Below, in pieces: positions 11,373-23,609 of a stretch of DNA of 64,000 nucleotides. The position numbers and the translations under genes were made by a program. The notes beneath the pieces were generated by a model that searched no databases, was not told the origin of the DNA, and saw only the letters and a list, made by a program, of their open reading frames with translations. Source of the stretch: Aquanectria penicillioides (lineage: Eukaryota; Ascomycota; Sordariomycetes; Hypocreales; Nectriaceae); the NCBI GenBank assembly GCA_003415625.1, contig PYIU01000002.1, forward strand, positions 2,046,001 through 2,110,000. The letters run 5' to 3'. Within the stretch, counting starts at the first letter, position 1, and every line of letters begins with the position of its first letter.

Positions 11373-12971
11373 AGGTGTCACAGCCCACACTGGCGCCCGC
11401 TCTCACACACAGGATAACAAAGTATGTTTAAGCTACGTCTTGGCAAGCCGGGATGTCATTTATACCCTTGAGGTCGGCGTATCGTACGCAGATATAAGCA
11501 GACTAGTACAGCACATACATACAGATGTACCTAACTACATGCTTAGCCTCTCCCTCAGCACCGAGGAAGAAGAAGAAGAAAACAAAGTGCAACGACTCCA
11601 AACTCAAAGAATCTCGGCGGGCCGGTCCAGTGGCAAGGCAGTGGCAGTGGCACCCGTTTCTCCTCACAACCCGCCCAGTCAAGCACCGGATTTCGTAAAA
11701 AGGCTAAAAGCCCCATAGTGGCAATCTCGAATCGAGGGGCTCATTACACCCGCCCGGTCACCGGCATCCACTCATTCGCTTCGCCTCTCAAGCCTCTCCT
11801 CGCACGTCTTGCAAGTCGCTCAGGTCTCTCCATCCCCTCCTTTGGTCGGCATCCTTCGGATACCTACGGATCATATATTCCATCACATCAGATCACAGCC
11901 ATGCCATCTTGGCCAATGCGCTGCATATTTCTTTGCCCTGTCGTCGCTCTTAGCTTACTGCACGCGCGCACACATTCTCGACAAATGATGTCACCCCCCC
12001 TGGCTGAGTCTATATCCGTACCTTTGCAATGTGCCCTTAGCAACGAATCAAGACGTGGCGCCCACCGCCCTCGTCCAACCACGTTGCGCCAGTGACTGTT
12101 TCTCAACCTCCTCGGGTTCTTAGCCACACCCTTTATCTCGATGCACAAGGCCTGCAAAGTCCGGGCACCTGTTTGTCTCGTCTGGCCACGCCAGCAACTC
12201 TAGAGCTTGCCTTCTTTCGTCTTGTCGACTCCACGGACGCGGTAATCATGTGAAACCGCCCAGTCCATGGCATGCCGGCAGAGATCCAGGCTCAAGCCCA
12301 CCGTCATCCAAATATTCCGAGCAAACCAGAGCTTGACACGGACTTCCGAGCCCTCCAGCTACAGGCACTATGCATGCGGGTAGCTAGCTACCGCGCTCTT
12401 ATTACCTGTTCCCAGAAAATTCAATTCATGGATCCCCGGGTTCCATCATGCATGCGGTTCCCGGTCCGCCTCCTCAACCATTCCGCCGTCTCGCCACAAC
12501 CCCCGAACGGCAAATCCCACCGCAGCAGACCAAAGCATCTCAGGACGCCTCGTCATATTGCGCTGTCACACGGCCATGCCCCGGAGTATGAGGTATTAAT
12601 TCTTGTAAGACGCTGCCAAGCGAAAAAGAACGGATCTGCGCAACAACCGCCCGCACCAGCCGTAGCAGCCATCTCCATCCAAACCCTAGTCTGTGGGAGA
12701 ACAAGGGTGGTCCGTCGCGACACCACGCCTCCTGCACCACAAACTCCCTCCCCCTCCAAAGTCCTCAGCCCTAGAGCTTGCCAAGCTTTTCCCCCCAAGA
12801 TCGCTAGGCGCGGGTATTATGTATAAAATACCAGAAGGCCACAGACAGGCCCCAGCGTCGTGCACGATGAGAGAGAGACTCAACCTTTTCGAAAGGGCGG
12901 GCGACAATAGGAAGTCCTAACTAGCCTTTGGAATTCGCCAAAATCTCCACTTTGATGACCTCTCAAAGAAC

Positions 12972-12990
12972 GTCTGTCTGTCTGTCTGTC
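12972..12990. repeat. (GTCT)n microsatellite
   Basis: Four to five tandem GTCT units in non-coding DNA downstream of the XPB gene. Confidence 0.9.
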
Positions 12991-13508
12991 TTGGCAAGTG
13001 GTCGTCTGAGGGGTGTGAGGCGCAAGAAACGTATGCCTACCTACCCCCGTGGCGTGATGAGCGCCTATTCATCGGTCTTCTCCATCCAGTGCATCCGCCG
13101 TCAGAATGATCACGTTCCCCGGCATCGCACGGCAGAGGGTGGCACTGTGGCCCGTGACAAGTTTAGCACAGCACGGCGCAGGAGTAATGGAACCCCCAAC
13201 CCCCCAAGCGATCCCTCGGTTCTTGATATCCAGCGTGGAAGGTTCCATCATCCAAAACCTGTCATTGTTTGTTTACAGTCTAAGTTACTATACATCATCC
13301 GTAACCAGTACCGGCTTTGTTGTCTGCCGTTGTCCCTGAACGCCGAGTCTTCCCGTCCCTTGTGCTCACATCGGACAGCTCACACACAGCGAGTTGCCAT
13401 TCTGACCCCCCCGGTCTCTCCCCCAGAGCTGTTGGCCAAACTTGCATTGCCCCGGGGTCCAATTCTTCCTTTATCCCCAGCAATTCTGCAATCTCTGTGT
13501 CTATGTTA

Positions 13509-15992
13509 TTATTTTGCCGCCGCTCTTCGGGCGTTCTCTCGGCCAATCTTCTGGAAGAAGGCATTGCTGTCCTTCTTGTTCTTCTTTAGACTCTGGTTCA
13601 TCTTCTTGTTCTGTTCAATGTATGCCATGTCTTGCCCACCACTGAGCTCTCCAAGCGTTCCGGCGGTTCGCCGAGCACCCCGCTTCTTGCTTCGGCCCAT
13701 TGTTCCACTGTGGAACAAATCATCCGTAATATCCTCGTCCTCCATACTCTCATTCTCAACAAGAACCTTCTGCAGAAGCTCTCTTCGCTCCGTCACATCT
13801 GCAAATGCCAGACCTGGCGTCTTCTCAATGTTAGCCAGCTGCGTAATCACCTTGAACGCGTACCCCTGGTCCACCAAGAACGCCTGACGCTTAGAGGAGA
13901 AGTACATCTCCTGGGTGTCCTTCGAAACCAACGAATAGAAGAAGGCATTGAAACCTTCGTCATTTCGTCGCTTAGCTCGAAGAATACGTCCCAGTCTTTG
14001 TGCTTCTTGTCGACGCGAACCGTAATGTGATGAAATCTGGATCAGACAAGTAGCCTCAGGCAAATCCAGTGAGGTATCTCCAATCTTTGACAGGAACAAG
14101 GTGTTGACCTGAGGGTTGTGCTGGAAATTTTCTAATACCTGCAAGCGTTCGGCCTGTCCAGTGCTGCCGTAAATGAAGGCCTTGCCAAGCTTTAAGGCGT
14201 ATGCTTTGAGGGCATACACATTATCCGAGAACACAATGATCTTGTCTCCTCGAGACTCATGATAATTGATGAGATACTGGCATGCTTGGAACTTGCGGGG
14301 GTTCATGATGTAGAGAAGGTTCTTCTTTCGTGATGGGGCCCGCAGGTACTGATCGTAGAATTCTGTTGGCATAGGACACCAAACCTCGGCACATTGGACT
14401 CGAGCAATGTGGCCCTGCTTTGATAATTCCATCCAGTTGGCCTCGAAGAGTTTAGGTCCAATCAAGAAATTCAAATCAGAAATTTTGTCATCTTCTCGAA
14501 GCAGGGTAGCGGTAAGCCCCAGCTTTGAGTGAGTCTTAATCGACGATGTGACCTTTCGGAAAATGTTGGCGGGCACGACATGCACCTCGTCCAGGAGCAT
14601 CAGTCCCCATTCTCGGCCTGTAAGAAATCTCATCATCTTCTCGGCATCATATGATCTTGCCCTCGACTGGGTTACCATGGAGTATGTCGTCACAATAATG
14701 CCAGTGCTGCCTGTGAAAACATTGTTCTTCGAGTCCGAGGTGAAGGCGACAATATCATCGGGGTTGATGTTAGACCATTTCAAGAATTCGTTTCGCCATT
14801 GCACCACAGACATGGAACTTGTACAAAGAACGATAACGCCCTTCTTGATGGTGCAGGCTGCTGTAATGCCCACAAGGGTCTTGCCAGCACCGCAAGGCAA
14901 AACAATAAGACCACTTTTGGCTCGCCCATTACCAAACATCTTGCTTAGGCTCTTCTCTTGGTAAGGTCGAATCTGAGTTCCTGGCTTGAGATCGATATCC
15001 AAGTTGGCATTCACTTCATCTCGTCGGAAATCGTACTCTTCGAGGACTGGATATCCTAGATTTAGGCACTCCTTTTGCACCGTCTCGACATCTTTATCGG
15101 CAATCTCAAATGAATGAGTGACCTCCTGATCCTCGTCGTCTTCTTCGTTCAACGCAGCAAACACATCGCCCTCTTGAGTTGGTTGTCCTTCCTGGGACTG
15201 CTCAGGGCCGGACTGTTGCAAGCCGTTTGCTTGCTTCACACCTGCCGCATTCTTCGTACCGGGAATAACAAGGCCACCGATCTTGGGCGCAGCCGAGGTC
15301 GTGATTTCCTCTGTTCCTTGGACTCGTAGGGGGCCGATCTTGGGGTTTTTCAGGAGCGTTTGGAGCATGTCGGGATCGGGGCTTTCCACGTAGTACTTGG
15401 TGTTCTTTAAGACCAGCTTGACCTTGCCATAACTCTGAGTACAGTTTGTGATGAAGGCACGGATCTCCTCTGGCAACGGGGTCTTGAGGAAACGGTCCAG
15501 TGTGTTGATAATATCCTGTGGTGACAGGCCAACCGAAACGGCGGCATACAAACTATGTGTCGTCAAGGCGTATTCATGCATGAATGTCGGTCGTGAGAGC
15601 GGCTCGGCGATCGTAATCAGGAAATCCTGGGCTTGCTCGGCTAGCGGATTAAAACTCTCTAGGATAATTCGCCCCTTCTGGGGGTCGATCCAGAGAGGGC
15701 GGTTCTGGTGGTCCTTCTTCAGATCGAGGTACGAAAAGTCATGATCCCCAAAGATATGGGGGAGCGGCTCCCGAATCGCATGTCTCTTCTGGTAGCGATT
15801 GAGGGAGAATAGATCTATGTTTTTATCCAGGTCCCGCTCCAGGACCTCGTCGACAGGGCCGTCATCCTCCTCCATCTCATCGTTACTATCGATCGTGCGC
15901 GGAGTCGCAGCTCCTGGCGTTGACATCCGCGAAGACCTGCCTGCCTTCGCCCCTCCCTGGACGGCACCGCCGGCCTTTCGTTTCGGAGGCAT
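13509..15992 (-). CDS. SSL2: TFIIH DNA helicase/translocase XPB (Ssl2/Rad25)
   Basis: A single uninterrupted exon of 827 residues, the usual size for fungal XPB. It is the 3'-5' SF2 translocase subunit of TFIIH, needed for promoter opening by RNA polymerase II and for nucleotide excision repair in the nucleus. Visible parts are the N-terminal domain (about 60-200), an acidic linker near 280-295, Walker A in PCGAGKT at about 366-372, the DEVH box at 468-471 in [15 protein letters not shown], the Arg-Glu-Asp (RED) motif at 499-501, and motif [13 protein letters not shown] at about 665-675. The C-terminus is Lys-rich. The start ATG follows no in-frame upstream ATG and gives the conserved basic MPPKRKAGG beginning. 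It is divergent from the CHY zinc gene across 372 bp. The reading frame is intact, with no sign of the indels seen in some neighbours. Confidence 0.96.
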   Translation of the reverse strand: MPPKRKAGGAVQGGAKAGRSSRMSTPGAATPRTIDSNDEMEEDDGPVDEVLERDLDKNIDLFSLNRYQKRHAIREPLPHIFGDHDFSYLDLKKDHQNRPLWIDPQKGRIILESFNPLAEQAQDFLITIAEPLSRPTFMHEYALTTHSLYAAVSVGLSPQDIINTLDRFLKTPLPEEIRAFITNCTQSYGKVKLVLKNTKYYVESPDPDMLQTLLKNPKIGPLRVQGTEEITTSAAPKIGGLVIPGTKNAAGVKQANGLQQSGPEQSQEGQPTQEGDVFAALNEEDDEDQEVTHSFEIADKDVETVQKECLNLGYPVLEEYDFRRDEVNANLDIDLKPGTQIRPYQEKSLSKMFGNGRAKSGLIVLPCGAGKTLVGITAACTIKKGVIVLCTSSMSVVQWRNEFLKWSNINPDDIVAFTSDSKNNVFTGSTGIIVTTYSMVTQSRARSYDAEKMMRFLTGREWGLMLLDEVHVVPANIFRKVTSSIKTHSKLGLTATLLREDDKISDLNFLIGPKLFEANWMELSKQGHIARVQCAEVWCPMPTEFYDQYLRAPSRKKNLLYIMNPRKFQACQYLINYHESRGDKIIVFSDNVYALKAYALKLGKAFIYGSTGQAERLQVLENFQHNPQVNTLFLSKIGDTSLDLPEATCLIQISSHYGSRRQEAQRLGRILRAKRRNDEGFNAFFYSLVSKDTQEMYFSSKRQAFLVDQGYAFKVITQLANIEKTPGLAFADVTERRELLQKVLVENESMEDEDITDDLFHSGTMGRSKKRGARRTAGTLGELSGGQDMAYIEQNKKMNQSLKKNKKDSNAFFQKIGRENARRAAAK

Positions 15993-16364
15993 ATCGACCG
16001 GGTATCCGTGCAGCTCGATGCAGAGCCGCGGCGGTCGAGGATGGTTGAGGTTGGTTGACAGGAAAAGAAAATGCGTGTTACGAAAGCGAGGCTGACGTTC
16101 AGAAGTGCGCCTCTAAGGCAGCAACGTCACGGATGACTAAGTGGATCGGATGCCCATAGCGCAAAAGTCTAGTGGCTCGCGTGTGCAGGCCAGGGGACGG
16201 GACCGCCGTAAATATACCCCGCCGAAATCGAACTGATTCCATCGACGATTGAAGTATCACGGAAGAACATCAACGAATGGTATAGTCTTGTACACTTGCG
16301 AACGATCCCGCAAACCCTCCACGAAGTCTCCAACCCGTGTCGCATAACGCAGAAATACTCCGCA
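15993..16364. promoter_or_regulatory. Shared divergent promoter region, XPB gene and Hot13-like gene
   Basis: 372 bp separate the two start codons on opposite strands, so both promoters must lie in or near it. No specific factor site is identified. Confidence 0.6.
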
Positions 16365-16866
16365 ATGTGGTATGTTATCTATTACAGCTCTTTCGCAAAA
16401 CCCAGGAGCTAACAAGATATCCCAGCAAGCATATTCTCAACGCCCAAGTCGCCGTCCGGTCACCATGCTGTATGTTGCCGCAACACACCCTCCGCGAAAT
16501 CCATGACCTACGCTCAATACAAAATACTAACATGCGCTCTTTAAAGGCAAGAAATGGTTTGACTGCGTCGAGTGTCACAGTGAACAGGAATCCCACCCCT
16601 TGCTGGAAAGCTTCGAGATGACATTCGCCTGCAAGAAGTGCAAGAAGTGCTTCCGCAAGGACGCCACCGAGTTCGAGGAGGCCGATGAATACTGCCCCCA
16701 TTGCGATAACCACTTCATCATTGATGCCAAGATCCCCAAGGCTGCACTATCTATCGAAAGCGAAGATGTTCGAATGGACAACAAGATGCTGAAGGACGAC
16801 AGGTCGAGGCAGAGGGGACTCAAATCCATCTTTGATCCAACCGATGATGCAGACAAACTTGGTTAA
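16365..16866 (+). CDS. HOT13: CHY-type zinc finger protein, Hot13-like
   Basis: Three exons: 16365-16369, 16426-16469 and 16547-16866, giving 122 residues. The first exon is only five bases (ATGTG); it splices to produce MCKHILNAQVAVRSPCCKKW, the conserved CHY-finger beginning. Both introns (56 and 77 nt) have clear CTAAC branch sites. Zinc ligands are visible as CKH at the start, the CC pair at 16-17, DCVECH, CKKC and CPHC. This is the CHY zinc finger of yeast Hot13 (helper of Tim), which acts in the mitochondrial intermembrane space and keeps Mia40 zinc-free, helping oxidative import of small Tim proteins. That role is known for the yeast protein and inferred here. Related CHY fingers also occur in ubiquitin ligases, but no RING is present. 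The C-terminal 50 residues are charged. Confidence 0.88.
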
Positions 16867-17040
16867 GTGCGGGTTAGAGGGAAGATCTAGAAAAGCTACG
16901 GCGTTGGGGGGTTGGCGCGGCATACCCACTTTAGCAGGGAATTAGAAAGCATCCCGTCATTACAGGTGTTGATACATTGGCCTTGGGCACTAGTTTTGTA
17001 AACCATAACCCTGTCTATGAACGTCAAAACATGGCTCCCT

Positions 17041-18059
17041 TCATTCCGCAGCAGAATCATCCTGGGATCTCGTCAGGATGGCGGCGCTCCCAGTTCCTGG
17101 AGTCCGGCCCGTCTTCTTCTTGGCTGCCTCCTCCTGCTTCTCTTGCTCGATCTCTTTGACGTAACCCTCGATTTCCTCTGTGGGCAGCGTCTCGATGGTA
17201 GCTCCGGGTGCCATCAAGGCAATTTCGATATTCTTCGCGCCAGTCTGAACGACCTCCAAGAGCGACTTGATAGCCAGTCGGATAGTAGCCTCCCGGTCCA
17301 TGTCCTCCTTGTAGTTCCGTTCGAGGAATTCTCGAACAGTCTTACTCGAGCGGCCGATGGCATTTGCCTTCCTAGGTGGAGGTTAGCGCAAATCGTTAAT
17401 CAACTCTTCATTAGAACATACCACGCGGAGTAAATGCCAGAAGGTTCGGTCTGGTAGAGCCGGGGCACCTTGCTGCCATTATCGAAGCCCACAATGAGGG
17501 TGCTGATGCCAAAGGGCCGCACGCCACCGGCCTGGGTGTACCGCTGCTGCACACCGGCAACATACTTGGTGATGTAGTCGATCGTGACGGGGTCCTCGAC
17601 GGACAAACGGTGAGACTGTGCCTCTAATCGTGCCTTGTCGACAAGGATTCGGGCGTCGGCGTTGAGGCCGGCAAAGGCCAGGGCCACGTGGTTATCAAGG
17701 AGCTGAATCTTTGAGGGGGTAATTCGGGTATCTTGGAGCTTCATGGCCGATCGCTTCTCACATCCAAGTACCACAACATCGGTACCCTTCACACCGACCG
17801 CACACGTTCCTATTCGAGGGGTAAGCTACGACATTCCCAACGTCATTGAGGATATGGTACGGACCTCTCTTGACAGCTTCGCCAGCATACTCGACTTGGA
17901 AAACGTGTCCATCGGGACTATTGATAGGTTAGGTGACTGATTTTGAGTATCGCGAGGCACTACCGACCTGAACACTGTTGGTTATTGTTAGCCACAAGTC
18001 GCCAAACTGCCTTGGTTATGCAACGTACCCGACAGAGCTCTGTCGTATCCGGAAGCCAT
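17041..18059 (-). CDS. PRE6: 20S proteasome alpha4 subunit (yeast Pre6), with a 7-nt micro-exon
   Basis: Five exons on the minus strand: 18059-18029, 17974-17968, 17917-17865, 17809-17422 and 17371-17041, giving 269 residues. It is an alpha-ring subunit of the 20S proteasome (family T1A), structural rather than catalytic. The start [10 protein letters not shown] joins through a seven-base exon (TGTTCAG, coding V-F and part of S) to [19 protein letters not shown], exactly restoring the invariant alpha-subunit N-terminal signature. Further family blocks are [53 protein letters not shown] and the [18 protein letters not shown] segment formed across the last intron. Introns are 54, 50, 55 and 50 nt. 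The C-terminus is extended by a charged, Lys/Glu-rich tail of about 30 residues. It is convergent with the Hot13-like gene (174 bp apart). Confidence 0.95.
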
Positions 18060-18677
18060 GGTTTATGAATGTGATGAAGCGTCGCGGTTCCAATTTTTGT
18101 ACCGTAGCTTGAGTATATTGGGGGTGTTACGTTCAGACGATGAGAGGATGAGATGTGGATCTGGTGTTGCGTTCGTTGATGAAGATTGATGTTATGAGCC
18201 AGGGAGCTTCGTCAGAACTGCAGCCTGCCTGCCACCTGTGAGAGGCTGAGAGCTGGCTGGAGCTTCCGAGTACGTACTTGCTAGGGTGCGGAGAAATGTC
18301 GTAGCGATTCCGGTAGACTGTGCCTAAACTGTATTGAACACTGTGCGTTCATGCTCATGCCGCTTGAGCACCTACGGAGTACGAGGCAGCCTAGACAGAT
18401 CAGGATGATGGGCACCGTTGGAAGAAAAGCAAAATATAGTACCTGATATGTGTTGTTCTTTATTCTTTCTCGTACAGTCCTTCGCCTGGTATATTTATCA
18501 TATCTTACACTTGGCGTTATTCTAAATGATTGACACCAACTCTTCTTCTGTGTTGAGATACCTCCCAAGCTTTTTCAGTGGGCAAGTACGGCTTTATCTG
18601 GAAGCACCTCCCCTGCAACTTACACGATCCTAGATCATGCTGCACTTCCTTCCTAAATGGTAATCGAAGTCTCCTCT
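18060..18677. other. Intergenic: proteasome gene promoter and Zn2Cys6 gene 3' flank
   Basis: Both flanking genes are on the minus strand. No gene and no recognised regulatory site are seen. Confidence 0.7.
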
Positions 18678-20352
18678 TCAAAAACTCGCAACCTCAACCC
18701 ATTTTTGCCTTTGCAAAACATCCGCTACATGCTGGCCCTTTTCAGCCAACCTCGAACGAAAATTGTCCAACCACATCATCTCCATCAAGCCGTCTTGCGA
18801 GGTTGCATTGATCTCCCTGTAAAAGTCCATTGCTGTCATCATTGGCGCAGCCAACATGTCAGGCTGCACTGTAGAATCGAGCACCGAGTCTAAGCCACGG
18901 CATATATCCGCAGCGAATTTGCGTCCATGTTGGTATCGACCAACATCAATCTGGAGGTCGGGTGGCAAATCCGGCCACATATTCGGGTACGCATCAATTA
19001 CAGGCTGAAAGATGATACGGTGAAGAGTCTCTATACAACGATGAAAAAGAATCTGCGACATCCAATAGTACAGAAAGGCGAGGCCGGTAATGCTATCTTT
19101 GAAAGTATATGAGTTTGAAAACGGGATCAGACCACCGGGGCTCGTCAGCTCTTCTGCACAGTAGGCAAATTGGTGCTCTGGGGTAGGTTGGCTGGCAATA
19201 TGGGCCCATATCTCAAACTGCCTCTCAAGTGAGAGGCAGCTGTGAAGCAGTTCCTGAGCTCGGTGTCGTTTGCTGAGAGTTGCTTCTAAGGGTACTATCC
19301 CATCAGTGTGGGCAAAGATGGATGGTAGAAATAGGATGAGGTCGAACAGCTGGTCCAAAAAGCACTTGGGATGTCTATGCCACGGAACGGACCTCCACTC
19401 AGGTGCCGACAGGAATGTTTCCCTTCGACTTTGGAGAGCATATCCAATCTATCTTATTTTCAGCATGGCGAGAGAACAAGTATTTGACAACCATGACGCA
19501 CCGCTAAAGGTCTATATACCCGAACGAAGAAGTGGTGATTAGGAAACCGACTGAAGTGGGCGGGGCCCAATCGGCCCATTAGATCCGACCCTGTTCCTCT
19601 CGAGCTGCGAAAAGAGCCATGCTACAGCAGTTTTAGTAAAGGCCAGGAAGGGGGGGCTTCGCAGAGGTGCCATGAACCTGGAAGAAAAATACGCAGTAAC
19701 TCTCGGCCGAATCATCACGATCATATACACTCGGCAGTCTTGCCAAGCACTGCGCACTGACGTGCAAGTCTTGTCCGAAGAGATCTGGCGGCGACTCGGA
19801 CGGGGAGTACGGAGAAAGTGAGATGTTGTAACCCTCGAATTCGTCTTGTTCCTCGGATGCCGGTAGAAGATTTGGAATCCTGGTCTGCAATGCCGATATT
19901 AGGACGGAATACTCGATTCCTCGACTGGTGAGGATGGTGTGGTCGTCCCAAGCCGAAGTAAATGGTTGTAGCGGGACCAGATCGGGCGCCAGGCTCTGTT
20001 CCCAACAGGGGCCTTGTGTTTCCTTGAGGAAGCTCCCTTCTTAGGGTGTGATGCGACGCGACCCTTGCTCTCGGGGGTTCCGGTGATGAACTGTAGGGCA
20101 AACCGTCAGCTTGCCAGCGGGCCGGGTCAACTTTCTGCTGGAATGAAGAACCAACCACTCTCTCCCTCTCATACCCCAGGCAATCTCTACCACTGCTTGT
20201 GCATTTCACACAATACGGACGCTCATTGCTGCACTGATTTCCAGTCAAAATATGCTCAATATGATTCGTCTCTTCTTTAAGTCGATGCGAACCTTGACTC
20301 TTCGGCGTCGGCAAGTTTCACAACCTTTGTACTTTCCTGCAACACCCACCAT
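18678..20352 (-). CDS. Zn2Cys6 transcription factor with fungal-specific C-terminal domain; apparent one-base frameshift
   Basis: Five exons on the minus strand: 20352-20293, 20233-20156, 20090-19678, 19621-19502 and 19448-18678, about 480 residues. The binuclear zinc cluster spans the first intron; its six Cys are at residues 11, 14, 21, 28, 31 and 38 (CETC..C..C..C..C), preceded by MVGVAGKYKG and followed by DCLGYERERV. The C-terminal region has fungal-specific regulator features such as HHFFVRVYRPLA, a P-E-W-R-S-V-P-W block and a helical LDQLFDLILFLPSIF segment. It is presumably a nuclear DNA-binding regulator; the target is unknown and no neighbouring cluster hints at one. Introns are 59, 65, 56 and 53 nt. 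Oddity: exon 3 is one base short. The frame of TGTPESKGRVASHPKK must change to that of LQPFTSAWDDHTILTSRG somewhere between 20041 and 19900; a CCC run at 20035-20037 is a candidate. It could be a sequencing indel or a decaying gene. Confidence 0.8.
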
Positions 20353-23300
20353 GTTCTATGGTTGTCAGTTACGGTTGGATGTTGAAGATCGGACTCGTAG
20401 CAGCAACGACAACAACAGGCGACGAACGATGATGAGATACGAGAGCAAAGGGGGACACTACGTGCTTCCAAAATCACGGTTTGCGATTGCGCTTCTAAAT
20501 AGTCTTTTTGTTCTGGTACCTCGACACATCCGGTCAAACCCCCCATCACCCCACAAGATGCGCAATGCTATCGCCCTCTTCTCTCACCGGGAACTTTCCG
20601 CATGATGGGAAGGGGGGTTAATAGATGCAGAACCGCCTGCCGTCATGGAATCTCCCCTGCAAAGTCCCATTACGCGGTAATGAAAAAGGGCACGATAGAG
20701 CGAATGAAAGCGGAAATCCGTCCTATCCAAGGCTAGCCCACTGGGTACGGCTGCTTACGTACCCACCGGGTATTCGAGTTCAGGGCGGGGGGTGGGAAGG
20801 CTTAGGTGGCCATTCTGGAAGACTTTGGCATGGCCGTGGATCCGTTACGAAGCATCCGGTGGGATAGGCAGGGGAGGCATGGTGCTGGGTAGTTGGCACA
20901 TGGCTGGTTCGGGCTCTTCCCCATGGCGGCGGACACGACGCATCCTCGGGGACGGCGGTGGAGAACCTGCATCGCTGGCGCCGTAGGGCTGAGGCCTGAC
21001 AAGGAAGGAGAACGAGGGCGGGTGCTGGTTGGCTGCCCGGACCAATGAGTGCCAATGAGCTGAAGAAGCCACAGGATACTGAGTGACCCTGGCATTTTGG
21101 CATCCTACCAATGCCCGGGGCGGGAGCTAGTTCCTCGAGAAAGTAGCGTGAAGCAGCTGCAACGGGCGGGCCGTTGTTCTGCCCTGCAACAAGGGCTCGC
21201 CAGGTGTCGCCACGGTCCCAAGGTCTCGGCCCTCCGCGGAGGTTGCGGAAGCCATATCCCCTTCTGTGATGACGAGAATGACGAGAGGTCGGTTGCGTCA
21301 GAACTGCTGCTGGTACTGAATTGGTAACCTACTAATATGTAAGGTGCCCCGGGTGTGTTGTCTTGCCCACCACATCCACATCTTCAACACACGAGTGCAG
21401 AGAGAGCGCTGGTCCAAGCTACGTAAGTACATCCAAAGTTGCGCTAACAGCACGCAAAATACCAACGGACCGCAGGGCTGCAGGATGACGGTGCATGGTG
21501 GCTGCCCGTCAATCCGCAAAGCAAGGAACCGGTGACGGTATCAGAGCAGACTAATAGACAAAAGTCCCTCCCGGCAAACAGACTTGGCGATCTCATGCAT
21601 TCATTCAACCTAAAAGCTGCAGCCTAAACAGCTGTTGTCCCAGCCGTTTTGGCTTCTCACTGCCCTCGCCGCTACAAATTCTCGTCTATATCGGTCGCCT
21701 GCAATGCGCCACCAATCTCTGTTTTGTCGCATCATTGTCGAGGCATCAAAAGATCCTGTTTCTAAACAAGGAGTGGGGTAGACAAGCTCCCAGGCTTGAT
21801 CCAACAAACAACCCTACCAGCTTGTCATGTACATCAATCCCCACACGCGACCTGAGAAAAGCTCGAAGAAACTCCCCTACCTGTCGAAGCCATCTTCTCA
21901 CCTTTGTACGACGGCTTCTAAAAAAAAAAAAGTCTAGCCCCTTTTGTTTCGCCACTAGTTATGAAAGCCCATGACAGAGCATTGGGGAGTATTTAGGCCT
22001 AGTTCTATTGTGGGTCTGTTGTTTGGCTAGCCCGCAAGTTAAGGCGTGTGTCATGGGAGCTTCGGAAGCGAATTTACACTTTGTCTGTCACCATACGCCA
22101 ACGTGGAGAACATCAGTGCACTGGGGGGAGGGGACCTGTTGCTCGCCTGCATAGAATACCACACTGGTTTGCTGCACTTGGCCAAAGTTCCTCTCGATTC
22201 CAAAGTGGCCATGCTAGGCCCGGCTCGGTGCTGGGCGGCACGGAACCATTTGACCCGCTTCACGGCAAGGTCTAGTTTGGACTTTGGTCTTCTGAAAATG
22301 CCATGAAGCAATGTTTGCCTTATGTAGGCCACTACGTTGTCAGTGTCTCTGGTTCGAGATTTGTCAAAGGCTCCATCTTAGGCAGCGAACCGTCTCCTGA
22401 ATCTCGAGCGAACAATAGTCTCAGAAAGACATCGACCTTTCGATAGTCACTCTCGAATTCCGAGAAGCAGTTAGAGGACCAGGGATATGAAGCCTAGGAG
22501 AGGGGAAATAGCACCCTTCGAGGATATCTTGGTGTCGTGCGGAGTACTGCGATGTGTGAACCAACCATTGCCAGCCTTCAGCCATCAACACCAGACCAGG
22601 TCGCCTCACTCCACTCTTGTGATTCCATATTCCTTCAAGACATGTAACGAATGAATAGATGACTCACACGGTCATTAATTATGTGACCCATCGTGATTTG
22701 TCTTGGTCTTGTGCACATTAGGGGAGACCAGTAAAAGTCCCGTTGCAGCCTCATTTTGGGCCACAGCAGGGGCCAAAGGACCTGTTCTCTCATTCTGTCT
22801 AGCTCTAGGTACTTCCGATCATTCGCCCTCTCGCCACAGTAACAACATAAGTACCTTAGGCTTTGTCTCGAGTGTAAGAGCCAAAACACCGACGACATGA
22901 TGGGGCTAAGCCACCGGCAACGTAGGTGTGTTAGTGACTGCATAGACACCCCTCCTCAATCAATGGTACCAGGGAGGTCTTCAAAGATACCTAGACGCTT
23001 GGGGTCTGGAATTCATCCCATCGCACCATGTCTTTCTTTATGTCGTTGCCCCAGCGCCATCTCTTGACTATGTATGGACGTCTCCTTCAACAAGCCAGGC
23101 GGCCCGAGTCGGCAAGACGGCAGATCAATGGATCTAAAAATCAGCTTAGCGAAGAGGGCAAGCATACGCTCGTCTTCTCCCGGCTCGCCTTGCCTTGTTT
23201 TCTTTTGTTTGATGTTCAAGTGAGTTTGGGGTGGTGTAAGGGGGTGCGATATGCTTGCCGGCCGGGGAAGTGGTGATGGCCTACGCACTTACGCCCCCTA

Positions 23301-23609
23301 CATACGCCCCCTATATGACACTTCACCCAGCATGTCAAGGCTACATGTATGCACTTCAGGCTTGGATGGGAGGTCCTTTAAAAATTCATTCAATTTTTTT
23401 CGCTTGCCTACTCGCGCATGCGGCGAGGATGTCCATCCTTTATGCACCAGTTCAGGGTACCATGTCCTTGAACCAATTGTCCCTTCTTCTCCCTCCCGTC
23501 CTATCCTGCTTAGCCTGGGTATTTCATAAGTAAGTATCTTTCTTTTTTCTTTTTTTTAAGTTGTTGTTTCGTACAATGTCCAAAATCCCCTTTGCTAGGT
23601 CTAGGTCTT
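20353..23609. other. Intergenic region of 3.3 kb, no gene supported
   Basis: This lies between the Zn2Cys6 gene start and the 3' end of the dehydrogenase gene. Open frames are short, and no spliced model giving a recognisable protein was found on either strand. There is a tract of A at about 21919-21930 and a T-rich tract at 23540-23560 close to the dehydrogenase 3' end. Confidence 0.6.

Larger units (their letters stand above)
8350..13508. other. Large gene-free region upstream of TRK and downstream of XPB
   Basis: About 5.2 kb without a supportable gene. The part next to TRK (about 8380-9850) is strongly purine-rich on the plus strand, hence CT-rich in the sense of TRK transcription, and probably holds its promoter and leader. 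Open frames in this interval are low in complexity and match nothing I recognise. Several microsatellites and a paired hairpin are listed separately. Confidence 0.65.

Noticed and set aside
12928..13887. 319-codon open frame on the plus strand overlapping the 3' end of XPB
   Set aside because: Half of it is antisense to the XPB coding region, and the rest is compositionally non-coding.
22025..22365. Possible tRNA near a GGTTCGAGATT motif at about 22350
   Set aside because: No acceptor or anticodon stem can be paired around it.
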